Origin: a virus
DNA: 49,670 nt
Direction: 5' to 3' (one strand)
IMG/VR virus record: IMGVR_UViG_3300030099_004235
Span: 1-49,670 of that record
This document shows, in pieces, positions 40,771-48,752 of this stretch; the first letter of the stretch is position 1; the number at the start of each line of letters is the position of its first letter. The position numbers were made by a program, and so were the translations under genes. The notes beneath the pieces are model-generated. The model made no database searches, was not told where the DNA came from, and saw only the letters and a program-made list of their open reading frames with translations.

Positions 40771-40910
40771 TGAAACAAGGTTACCATACTTGACCAGATG
40801 ATCCAAACCCACATCCAGTTGGAACGGTTCATAAAAAGAAAAAGCCTATGGCTTATGATAATATCAATAACTTAATGAGTTTACTTGATATATTAGATAA
40901 AGGGAAGTAA
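40770..40910 (+). pseudogene. 46-codon ORF interrupted by an in-frame TGA
   Basis: The ATG overlaps the upstream stop (TAATG) and the final TAA overlaps the portal start (TAATG), so gene spacing says this frame is a gene. The eighth codon is TGA (40791-40793): MKQGYHT, stop, then PDDPNPHPVGTVHKKKKP and a helical end (NLMSLLDILDKGK). TGA differs by one base from TGG (Trp). It may be a recent nonsense mutation, a sequencing error or a readthrough site. Confidence 0.55.
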
Positions 40911-43213
40911 TGTCTAGAAAAAAATACAAAGATAAAAAAGTACAGAGAATAAAGAATCTATACAATAGGTTAAACACTGAACACAGAGATCAATGGCTTT
41001 CTATTAATCAAAGAGGGTATGATTTTTCTAATGATAATCAAATTTCAGATAATGAAAAAGCTGTATTAGAAGAATCAGGTATGCCTACATTCACTATTAA
41101 TAGAATTACCCCTGTTGTAGAAATGTTAAACTATTATGCAACTGCAAATCAACCTAGATGGCAAGCTATTGGTGCTGAAGGTAGTGATGCTAATGTAGCA
41201 GCAGTATTCTCTGATATAGCAGATTATATTTGGTATAATTCAAATGGACAAACTTTATTATCTAATGCAGTTAATGATGCAATTACTAAATCAATTGGTT
41301 ATTTAATGGTAACTGTAGACAAAGATATGGATCAAGGCATGGGTGAGGTTATACTTCACCAGCCTGATCCTTTTGATGTTTATATAGATCCTAAGTCTAG
41401 AGATATGTTGTTTAGAGATGCAGCTTATGTTATGGTTAGAAAGATGTTGCCTAAGACTCATTTAAAACAATTATTTCCAAACTTAGCTAAAAAAATTAAT
41501 TCTATAAGTTCACAATATGAATCAGAAAGATCTTTGACAAGTAAAGCTATAGATAGAGATCAAAAAGATATATTGCAAACAGATATAGATTATGGTATTA
41601 ACAATGAGGGTGAAGATGATCCACTTATAGATTATTTAGAAACATATGAAAAAGTGAAGATAGCATATGTTAATGTATTTTACAGGGCTCCATTAACTCC
41701 AGAACAATTAAAAGAATCTAAGAAAGTAGTTCAAATTAAGTTGTCTGAAATGCAAAAAAATATGGAAGTTGATTTCTTAGAGCAAAAAAGACAAATGGAA
41801 GCAGCTGTTCAGTCAGGTCAAATGATGCCTGAAAGATATGAGCTTGAAATGGAAAAAGCTGCAACTATGATGCAAAATCAATTACAATCTGCTCAAATAG
41901 AATTTACATCAAAAATACAAGATGAAATGTCTAAAGTAGAAAATAAAGTTGTTAGTAAGAAAGAATATAGAATTTTAACTAAAAATAAAGATTTTGCTGA
42001 CAATATAATAGATACTGTAGATTTTTATGATAATAGAATAAAACTTACCTGTATAGCTGGAGATCAATTTTTATATGAAAAAGTTCTTCCAGAAAAAATA
42101 AAAGATTATCCTTTAATACCTATACACTACAAATGGATTGGTACACCCTATCCTATTTCAGCTGTATCTCCACTTGTAGGAAAACAACAAGAATTAAATA
42201 AAGCACATCAACTTATGGTTCATAATGCTAGTCTAGGCTCTTCACTTAGATATATGTATTATGAGGGTAGTATTGATGCAGATATATGGGAACAATATTC
42301 ATCTAGTCCAGGAGCTTTGTTGCCTGTAAATCATGGCTATGATCCACCTACTGCAGTTATGCCTGCACAATTATCTAATGCATTTTTTGGCATAGTGAAT
42401 AGTGGTAAAAATGATATGGAATATCTAGCTGGTATATATTCAGCACAACAAGGAGATACATCAGCTACACAAGATATGCCTTATAGAGGTATGTTAGCTA
42501 TGGATGAGTATGGTACTAGAAGAGTAAAGTATTGGCTTAAACATTCAATAGAGCCATCTCTAAAGCATGTTGGTGAAGTTGTAAAACAATTTTCTCAATC
42601 AGTTTATAGTGCTCACAAAACATTTAGAATAGTTCAACCTTCTTCATTGCAAGAACAAAAAGAAGTTGAAATAAATAGACCTATATACAATGATCTTGGT
42701 AAAGCTATTGGTAAATTTCATGATTATGGTTCTGCAAAATTTGATATAAGAATAATTGCTGGCTCTACATTGCCTGTTAATAGATGGGCATATTTAGAAG
42801 AATTAAAACAATTACTAAATGCAGGTGTAGTTGACAGGCAAGCAGTTCTTGCAGAAACAGATATTAGAAATAAAGAAAAAATACAAGAAAGAATTGGTGA
42901 AATGCAACAAATGCAATCACAGATACAACAATTGCAAGAAACTATCAAAGATAAGGAAGGCACTATTGAAACACTTGAAAGACAAGTTGTTCAAGCTGGT
43001 ATCAAAGATAAGGTTAGACAAGCACAAATGGATATCAACAATGATCAGCAGAGATATAGAAATAAAACAGAAAAAGAATATTATGAAACACAGGCACAAC
43101 AAAAGCTTATGAGAAATAATTTGGCTAGTGAAACTAACTATAAAAAGAAAGAATTAAATAATTTGTTAAAAGATTTTCAAAAAAGTTTAGATAAAAATAA
43201 CAACAAACAATAA
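40910..43213 (+). CDS. Portal protein, P22-like
   Basis: 767 residues. The N-terminus (RIKNLYNRLNTEHRDQWLSI), FTINRITPVVEMLNYYATAN and HQPDPFDVYIDPKSRD are characteristic of P22-type podophage portals. A Gln/Lys-rich coiled coil at about 270-345 and a long C-terminal helical tail (about 650-767, QMQSQIQQLQETIKDKEGTIE) fit the portal crown or barrel. It forms the dodecameric DNA channel at one capsid vertex. It is joined by TAATG to the interrupted ORF upstream; the scaffold-like gene follows 14 bases downstream. Confidence 0.88.
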   Translation: MSRKKYKDKKVQRIKNLYNRLNTEHRDQWLSINQRGYDFSNDNQISDNEKAVLEESGMPTFTINRITPVVEMLNYYATANQPRWQAIGAEGSDANVAAVFSDIADYIWYNSNGQTLLSNAVNDAITKSIGYLMVTVDKDMDQGMGEVILHQPDPFDVYIDPKSRDMLFRDAAYVMVRKMLPKTHLKQLFPNLAKKINSISSQYESERSLTSKAIDRDQKDILQTDIDYGINNEGEDDPLIDYLETYEKVKIAYVNVFYRAPLTPEQLKESKKVVQIKLSEMQKNMEVDFLEQKRQMEAAVQSGQMMPERYELEMEKAATMMQNQLQSAQIEFTSKIQDEMSKVENKVVSKKEYRILTKNKDFADNIIDTVDFYDNRIKLTCIAGDQFLYEKVLPEKIKDYPLIPIHYKWIGTPYPISAVSPLVGKQQELNKAHQLMVHNASLGSSLRYMYYEGSIDADIWEQYSSSPGALLPVNHGYDPPTAVMPAQLSNAFFGIVNSGKNDMEYLAGIYSAQQGDTSATQDMPYRGMLAMDEYGTRRVKYWLKHSIEPSLKHVGEVVKQFSQSVYSAHKTFRIVQPSSLQEQKEVEINRPIYNDLGKAIGKFHDYGSAKFDIRIIAGSTLPVNRWAYLEELKQLLNAGVVDRQAVLAETDIRNKEKIQERIGEMQQMQSQIQQLQETIKDKEGTIETLERQVVQAGIKDKVRQAQMDINNDQQRYRNKTEKEYYETQAQQKLMRNNLASETNYKKKELNNLLKDFQKSLDKNNNKQ

Positions 43214-43227
43214 GTTAAGGAGAAAAT

Positions 43228-44115
43228 ATGTCTAAAAAAGATAATAGTAACCCTAGCGTAGAGGATGTTCTTCAAGGAGATACAGAGGAATCTACAGCAG
43301 GCTCTAGTGATTTTTTTGACAACTTAGAAGCACAAGTTAATGGTGCAATAAGTGATGATATACCACAACCAGAAACAGAACAGGCAACTCAGGAAGCTGA
43401 CCCTGGAGACACTGGCAATGAGGTGCAAACGGATTGGAAAGCCAAAGCTGAAAACTTAGAAAAAAGATATGGCGATTCAACCAGAGAAGCTCAAAGATTA
43501 AAAGCTGAAAATGATAACTTGGCAGAGTTGTCAAAATTCAGACCTTTAATTGAGCATCTGAAAAATAGTCCTGATGCAGTTCAGGCACTTAGAGATAGTA
43601 TAGGAGGTAAAAATCCTAGGTCTTTGACAGAAAGGTTTGGTGAAGATTTTGTGTTTGATGCTCATGAAGCAATGTCAAATCCAGAATCTGATTCAGGCAA
43701 GGTACTGAATGAGTATATAGCAAATACTGCACAACAGCAAGCATCTGCTATAATCAATCAAGAAAAACAACAATTTGCACAGCAAGAACAACAAGCAAAC
43801 ATCAAGGCTGAAGCTGAAGAATTTAAAAAGAGAACTGGAATGTCTGATGCAGAATTTAATGAGTTGCAAGCTAGAGCAAATGAACATGTTTTAACATTGG
43901 ATGATATATACTATTTATTAAATAGAGACAAAGTATCAAAAAATGTTGCAGATAATACCAAAACTGATATGCTAAATCAAATGAAACAAGTTAGAGATAT
44001 ACCTCAAAGTGCTAGTAATGCTAATAGTCCAGGAAGAGAAGCTCAAAGTCAAGACGACAAGATGTTTGACATCTTAAAAGGTCTAGATGAGGGCACTGAT
44101 AACTTGTTCGGTTAG
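43228..44115 (+). CDS. Scaffolding-like protein
   Basis: 295 residues, acidic and Gln-rich, with no Trp-rich core and strong coiled-coil stretches (KAENLEKRYGDSTREAQRLK and about 165-200). Between portal and major capsid genes, such a protein is normally the assembly scaffold. It starts with AAGGAGAAA and ends with TAG, 57 bases before the capsid gene. Confidence 0.75.
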   Translation: MSKKDNSNPSVEDVLQGDTEESTAGSSDFFDNLEAQVNGAISDDIPQPETEQATQEADPGDTGNEVQTDWKAKAENLEKRYGDSTREAQRLKAENDNLAELSKFRPLIEHLKNSPDAVQALRDSIGGKNPRSLTERFGEDFVFDAHEAMSNPESDSGKVLNEYIANTAQQQASAIINQEKQQFAQQEQQANIKAEAEEFKKRTGMSDAEFNELQARANEHVLTLDDIYYLLNRDKVSKNVADNTKTDMLNQMKQVRDIPQSASNANSPGREAQSQDDKMFDILKGLDEGTDNLFG

Positions 44116-44172
44116 AGGTAAAAATTTAAACCTTAATTGAACTTAAATAAAATAAACACATAGGAGACAGTT

Positions 44173-45672
44173 ATGTCAGATTATATAAGTGCAATAAATC
44201 CAAGCACTAATTTAAATGTTTCTGATACTGCAACTTGGTCTGATGGCACTAGTAAAGATACTGGTGATCTGAGACGAAAGTTTAATTTTGGTGACAAAGT
44301 TAGTGAATTGGCAATAGCTCAAGATCCTTTTTTTAGATTTGTATCACAAGTAGCAAAAACACCTACTGATGATCCAGCATTTAAATTTACTGAAAAAAGA
44401 AATTCTTGGCACAAAAGATATGTATACCCTGTAAGTCATGCAGCAACAAGTGCTGTGGGAACTACAGATCCAACTATTGCAGCAACAGCTGTTGAGGCAG
44501 GTAAAACATATTATATTAAAGTTGGTACAGATTATAAAAATACAGGTAATGTTGGAGTTGTTTATAATAATTCTAATGCTACTAATTTCCAAGTAGGAGA
44601 TTCAAATACAAAGCCAAACTTTTTATTTCAAGATCAATTAATAAAGTTTAATTATAGAGCAGCAGGAGAAGCTACAAATTTCTATGCTGTAGTAGACTAT
44701 TTAGTTGGTAGAATTAAAAGTGTAACTCCTTCAGGTGAATATCAAATTCTTGAGCTTGAAATAGTAAAAGGAACTGCAGATTCTGTTGATCTTATTGGAT
44801 CATCTGCAACAGTTCTTTGGACAACTAGTACAAACACTCATGATAAATTGATATCTTCACAATTAGAAGCAGCTAGAGCTTATATAGTAGGTACTGCACA
44901 TGCTGAAGGATCTGGATACCCTGAAACTTGGTTTGATCAGCCATATTCAACAGGATTTGGTTTAACTCAAATATTTAAAACATCATGTGCTATGACTAAT
45001 ACTGCAAGAGCAACTGTTCTTAAATATGAGCCAAATGAATGGGCAAGAGTATGGAAAGATAAGTTAATTGAACATAAGTATGATATTGAACAAACTTTGT
45101 TATTTGGTAAACAACAAGAGCTAAATGGTGTTCAATATACTCAGGGTGCTGTTGACTTTTTAACAAGTTATGCTAATACATTTAGTTTAGACTCTAATAC
45201 TAAAACAACAGATGATTTCTTGGATGATATGTCACAATATCTAGATCCAAGATTTAATAATTCTAATGCTACAGTATTTTTCTGTTCTACAGCTATTTAT
45301 AACTGGTTGCATAAATTAGGTGGATACTTCAAAAATAATATGGAAATATCAACTAACTTTAGTGCTGACTTAGCTGTTACTGGCAGAAAGAAAGTATTAG
45401 GATTAGATACTACTACAATATCTACAGTATATGGTGATATGAATGTTGTAAGAAATATTCATTTAGATGGAACTGCTGTTAAGATTCTAGGTATTAACAT
45501 GAAACATGTTAAATATAGACCACTTGTAGGTAATGGGGTAAATAGGGACACATCAGTATATGTTGGAGTCCAAACACTTGAGAACTCTGGTGTTGATAGA
45601 AGAGTTGATTTAATCTTAACAGAAGCTGGGATGGAGTTTTCAATGCCTGAATCCCATGCTATCTGGACTTAA
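44173..45672 (+). CDS. Major capsid protein
   Basis: 499 residues with a strong ribosome site (TAGGAGACAG). Its size and position after portal and scaffold, and stretches such as DKVSELAIAQDPFFRFVSQV, WARVWKDKLIEHKYDIEQTL (a spine-helix-like stretch) and RRVDLILTEAGMEFSMPESH, fit the HK97-fold capsid proteins of marine podoviruses. It should build the icosahedral shell. Two small surface-like genes follow directly. Confidence 0.88.
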   Translation: MSDYISAINPSTNLNVSDTATWSDGTSKDTGDLRRKFNFGDKVSELAIAQDPFFRFVSQVAKTPTDDPAFKFTEKRNSWHKRYVYPVSHAATSAVGTTDPTIAATAVEAGKTYYIKVGTDYKNTGNVGVVYNNSNATNFQVGDSNTKPNFLFQDQLIKFNYRAAGEATNFYAVVDYLVGRIKSVTPSGEYQILELEIVKGTADSVDLIGSSATVLWTTSTNTHDKLISSQLEAARAYIVGTAHAEGSGYPETWFDQPYSTGFGLTQIFKTSCAMTNTARATVLKYEPNEWARVWKDKLIEHKYDIEQTLLFGKQQELNGVQYTQGAVDFLTSYANTFSLDSNTKTTDDFLDDMSQYLDPRFNNSNATVFFCSTAIYNWLHKLGGYFKNNMEISTNFSADLAVTGRKKVLGLDTTTISTVYGDMNVVRNIHLDGTAVKILGINMKHVKYRPLVGNGVNRDTSVYVGVQTLENSGVDRRVDLILTEAGMEFSMPESHAIWT

Positions 45673-45689
45673 AGGAAAGGAGATAAATT

Positions 45690-46145
45690 ATGGCTAATCC
45701 AAATTATGGACAAAATAAGTCTGATTTTAATATTCAAGATGTAGTTGATCTTTTTAGACCTGATCAAATTGGTCAAGTTGAAGGAAAAGGATTTATAGCT
45801 AAAAAAGGTACAGTCTCTTTTTCTGGTGGTGATACTACTACAACCAAAGAAATAATATCTTTTGGTACAAATACCTCTGTATGGGGTGGATTTGTTAGAG
45901 TAGAAGGAATTGGAAACAACAGTGGATCTCTTGATTTTGATCTTGGATTAACAGCTGGAGCATCAGATTTTGGTGCTGCTTATGGAGATAGTGGCGATGG
46001 TGTATATGCAATCAAAGCACATGACTTCATAGCAGTTGCATCTGAAGATTGTCACTTTTCAATTGATGCTAATACCATACCATCATCTGCTACAATAAAA
46101 GTAACAGTTGTTTTAATTACAGCTGTTGCACCAGCATCATCATAA
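45690..46145 (+). CDS. Capsid decoration-like protein, 151 aa
   Basis: Starts 17 bases after the capsid gene with AAAGGAG. A short helical N-terminus is followed by beta strands (GFIAKKGTVSFSGGDTTTTK, ATIKVTVVLITAVAP), rich in Gly, Ser, Thr and Asp with no cysteine. A head-decoration or minor head protein from position and composition. Confidence 0.55.
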   Translation: MANPNYGQNKSDFNIQDVVDLFRPDQIGQVEGKGFIAKKGTVSFSGGDTTTTKEIISFGTNTSVWGGFVRVEGIGNNSGSLDFDLGLTAGASDFGAAYGDSGDGVYAIKAHDFIAVASEDCHFSIDANTIPSSATIKVTVVLITAVAPASS

Positions 46146-46157
46146 AGGGGGTAGCAA

Positions 46158-46478
46158 ATGCCAGGTAAATACTTTTTTGCAAATAACCCAGATGGTAGAG
46201 TCTTGGCAGGGTCAGCAACAGTTGACTTTGGAAATATTACTGATGGTAATGAATTGGCTACAGACATTACTGTAACAGGAGCTGCTTTAGGCGACATTGT
46301 TATGGTAAGTCATAGTCTTGATGTGTTAGACTTACAACTTACTGCAGATGTTACTGCAGCTAATACTGTTTCAGTAGTAGCTAGTAGTAGTGGTGATGAT
46401 GTAAATCTAGATTCAGGGACTGTAAGAGTCTTGGTAATACCTTCAGGAGCTGTAGATGATATCATAGCTGATATGTAA
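46158..46478 (+). CDS. Capsid decoration-like protein, 106 aa
   Basis: AAGGGGGT upstream of the ATG. Beta-rich and acidic (GSATVDFGNITDGNELATDI, LQLTADVTAANTVSVVAS), related in style to the 151-aa neighbour. Probably a second small head protein. A strong hairpin follows it. Confidence 0.55.
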   Translation: MPGKYFFANNPDGRVLAGSATVDFGNITDGNELATDITVTGAALGDIVMVSHSLDVLDLQLTADVTAANTVSVVASSSGDDVNLDSGTVRVLVIPSGAVDDIIADM

Positions 46479-46494
46479 ATAAAAACAAAGATAT

Positions 46495-46512
46495 GGGAGG
46501 GGCAACCCTCCC
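46495..46512 (+). terminator. Hairpin with GCAA loop after the head genes
   Basis: GGGAGGG pairs perfectly with CCCTCCC around GCAA, a GNRA-type tetraloop, and is followed by TGTCTTAC rather than a U-run. It lies 17 bases past the second decoration-like gene and would lower expression of the connector genes relative to capsid genes, or protect the capsid mRNA 3' end. Confidence 0.65.
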
Positions 46513-46564
46513 TGTCTTACAACAATCTCATTCATGCTTAGTCAAGGCTTAGAGAGGAGGAAAT

Positions 46565-47452
46565 TTGGCATCATTTGAAGCACAAGTAGAAGCTTTAACA
46601 GGTTTAACAATAGAAAGCTCAGGTAGCAATCCTACACAAGCACAATTAGAACAATATCTTAATGATGGTGTTATAGATGTTACTAATAGATGCCTTTTGG
46701 CCAATCCAGGTGAAAAAGATAATTTTACAAGATTAAGTGCAGAGCAGACATCTAATGGATTTAATCCAGGATCTGATAATATAATTTCAGTTGTAAGAGA
46801 AAATGGCACTAACAATCAATGGATGCCTTGCACAAAACAAAATATAGCTTTAGAGTATAAAGTTACAGATAAAGATAGTTTATATTATGCATCTGCATTT
46901 AACCCTGTATATATGATAACACAAAATAGAAATGTTCATGTATATCCTGAACCTTCTGCAGGAGGTGCAAATAGTTTTAAAGTTTTATATGTTAATTATA
47001 GTCCACAAGACTCTGATGGTGGAGCTGTTGATAAAGATAGTACAGGACTAAAATGGTTTCCACAAAATAAAGAATATTTAGTTTTAATTTATGCAGCTAT
47101 TAAATCTTTAGAAACAGCATTAGCTGCTAAAAATATACCTACAGTAGCAGGTTCTAGTGAAGAGTTGACTGGAACTATAACAAGTGGTACAATTGGCACT
47201 GATGCAGATTTTGCAGATTTTAGTGATTGGTTTGAAACTTTAGGTCATATGGTAGAAGATGAAGAAGATTTAGAAATGGCTCAAGTTCAAATACAAAAGA
47301 TTGCAACTTATTTGAATACTTGGCAAACACAGCTTCAGGGCAATACAACAGATTATAATTGGATGCAAGGTAGGCATCAACTACTTTCAAGACAATATGA
47401 TACTGCATTTGTATTGATGAAGCCTCCACAGCCACAAGAAGGAGGTAGATAA
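46565..47452 (+). CDS. Head-tail connector or minor structural protein
   Basis: 295 residues from a TTG start supported by AGAGGAGGAAA directly upstream; no ATG is available nearby. The N-terminus (SFEAQVEALTGLTIESS, then PTQAQLEQYLNDGVIDVTNR) and a later PVYMITQNRNVHVYPEPSAG are typical of a connector-region protein found after capsid genes in marine phages. Helical C-terminus (EDLEMAQVQIQKIATYLNTW). It probably joins portal and tail. It is coupled to the next gene (TAATG). Confidence 0.65.
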   Translation: MASFEAQVEALTGLTIESSGSNPTQAQLEQYLNDGVIDVTNRCLLANPGEKDNFTRLSAEQTSNGFNPGSDNIISVVRENGTNNQWMPCTKQNIALEYKVTDKDSLYYASAFNPVYMITQNRNVHVYPEPSAGGANSFKVLYVNYSPQDSDGGAVDKDSTGLKWFPQNKEYLVLIYAAIKSLETALAAKNIPTVAGSSEELTGTITSGTIGTDADFADFSDWFETLGHMVEDEEDLEMAQVQIQKIATYLNTWQTQLQGNTTDYNWMQGRHQLLSRQYDTAFVLMKPPQPQEGGR

Positions 47453-47739
47453 TGAAAGTTCAAGAATTAATGGAAAGAGTTGGAATAACTCAAACAGGTA
47501 GAGCTATTGCATATATAAAAGATGCTTTAGAAGAAATTAATATGATATCTGAAACAAATATAACTACTGAAAGATTTGATTTAGTTAAGGATAAAAGGTT
47601 TTATGATATTCCTAATGATGTTATTAAAATTACAAGTGTAAGAGCTAAAAATCATCTAAATACCAAAGATGAATATAGAAAAATACCTAGAATGATAGGT
47701 GAGCCTTATACAGAAGATGCTGATCAGGAGTTAATATAA
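47452..47739 (+). CDS. Small connector-region protein, 95 aa
   Basis: Starts in TAATG. A helix (IAYIKDALEEINMISETNIT) followed by strands (RFYDIPNDVIKITSVRA) is the plan of small head-tail adaptor proteins. It ends immediately before the next ATG. Tail-adaptor role inferred from position. Confidence 0.55.
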   Translation: MKVQELMERVGITQTGRAIAYIKDALEEINMISETNITTERFDLVKDKRFYDIPNDVIKITSVRAKNHLNTKDEYRKIPRMIGEPYTEDADQELI

Positions 47740-48390
47740 ATGGCTAATCTTAGACAGTATGCATATTATTTAAAAGGAAATAGACTAGCTATAGTAGAAA
47801 ATGATATTACTCCAGAGAATGATCCAACTAGTAGAGATTATGGTCCAGACTCTAGAGTTATAAGATATAAAAGTCCTACACAAACAATAACTGATGGGCT
47901 AGAAATAGAATATGCTTATAGTCCTAAATATCATATTAATGATGTTTCAGATACTTTAGCTATTAGTGCATACTCAGAAAGTTCAGGATTATTACAACTA
48001 ACTATTCCTTCATCAAGTTTTACTGCAGGATCTTTTATTGTAATAAGAGGATCACAAAAATTTAATGGACTACACGAAGTTAATACTACTACATCTAGTA
48101 GTACATCATTAGTTTTAAAAACTAAATACAATGGAGATGCTGTTACTGAATCATCCACTCTATATTTTGATGTAGATGTTTTAAATGATGAATCAGATAC
48201 AATACATATTCCAGATTATTTGTCTAAAGCTATTGTCTATTATGTAAAAGCAAAAGTAGCTGAAGATAGAGCAGATATTCAAATGAAAGAATATTTTATG
48301 AAAGAATTTAAAAAAATGGTTGAAAAGAAACAATCAGCTAATATCTGGGGACCAAGAGTAATAGTTCCTGGAAAAGGATCAATTAGATAA
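47740..48390 (+). CDS. Connector-region or tail protein, 216 aa
   Basis: Starts directly after the previous stop. The N-terminus (LRQYAYYLKGNRLAIVEND, then IEYAYSPKYHIND) and a helical C-terminus (SKAIVYYVKAKVAEDRADI) flank a Ser/Thr-rich insert (about 75-135) that looks like a small beta domain. The outer parts continue the adaptor-like pattern of the preceding gene; the two together may have arisen from one longer adaptor. Confidence 0.55.
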   Translation: MANLRQYAYYLKGNRLAIVENDITPENDPTSRDYGPDSRVIRYKSPTQTITDGLEIEYAYSPKYHINDVSDTLAISAYSESSGLLQLTIPSSSFTAGSFIVIRGSQKFNGLHEVNTTTSSSTSLVLKTKYNGDAVTESSTLYFDVDVLNDESDTIHIPDYLSKAIVYYVKAKVAEDRADIQMKEYFMKEFKKMVEKKQSANIWGPRVIVPGKGSIR

Positions 48391-48400
48391 GGAGAGCAAT

Positions 48401-48748
48401 ATGGCAAGCAAAGGTATATATCAATATACAGTACAAGAATCAAACAATGCAGGACTAGGTCAAGGTGGTTCTGTATATCTTAATACAAATGCTAAAACAT
48501 TTACACCAACTAATGGGGTTATAGTTGCAATACAAGTTTTAGGCGAAGAAGTTAAGTTAGATGTATTGACTGCTGAAGATTCTTCTAAATTTATAGGTAT
48601 TGGAGGAACAGGTTATGAATCAGCTGGAGATACATTTGATTCTGATGTAATATTACCTGCAAGTTCTACAATATTTGGTAGATTTACAAGTGTATCTTTA
48701 GCAGCAGATCAATCAGATAACAATGGCATAATTTGTTATATAGGATAA
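48401..48748 (+). CDS. 115-aa beta-rich structural protein
   Basis: AAGGAGAGC upstream. Gly/Ser/Thr/Val-rich (GIYQYTVQESNNAGLGQGGS) with no cysteine except near the C-terminus, like small phage surface or fibre-base proteins. It directly precedes the LamG adhesin. Confidence 0.55.
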   Translation: MASKGIYQYTVQESNNAGLGQGGSVYLNTNAKTFTPTNGVIVAIQVLGEEVKLDVLTAEDSSKFIGIGGTGYESAGDTFDSDVILPASSTIFGRFTSVSLAADQSDNNGIICYIG

Positions 48749-48752
48749 TATA

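Noticed and set aside
5318-40910. A changed genetic code with TGA as Trp, suggested by two in-frame TGA codons and few TGA stops
   Set aside because: TGA serves as a stop in tight overlaps (ATGA at 6134 and 6346, TGATG at 32823, and the stop at 34623), and the long genes have no in-frame TGA while using TGG for Trp. The two cases are treated as local oddities.
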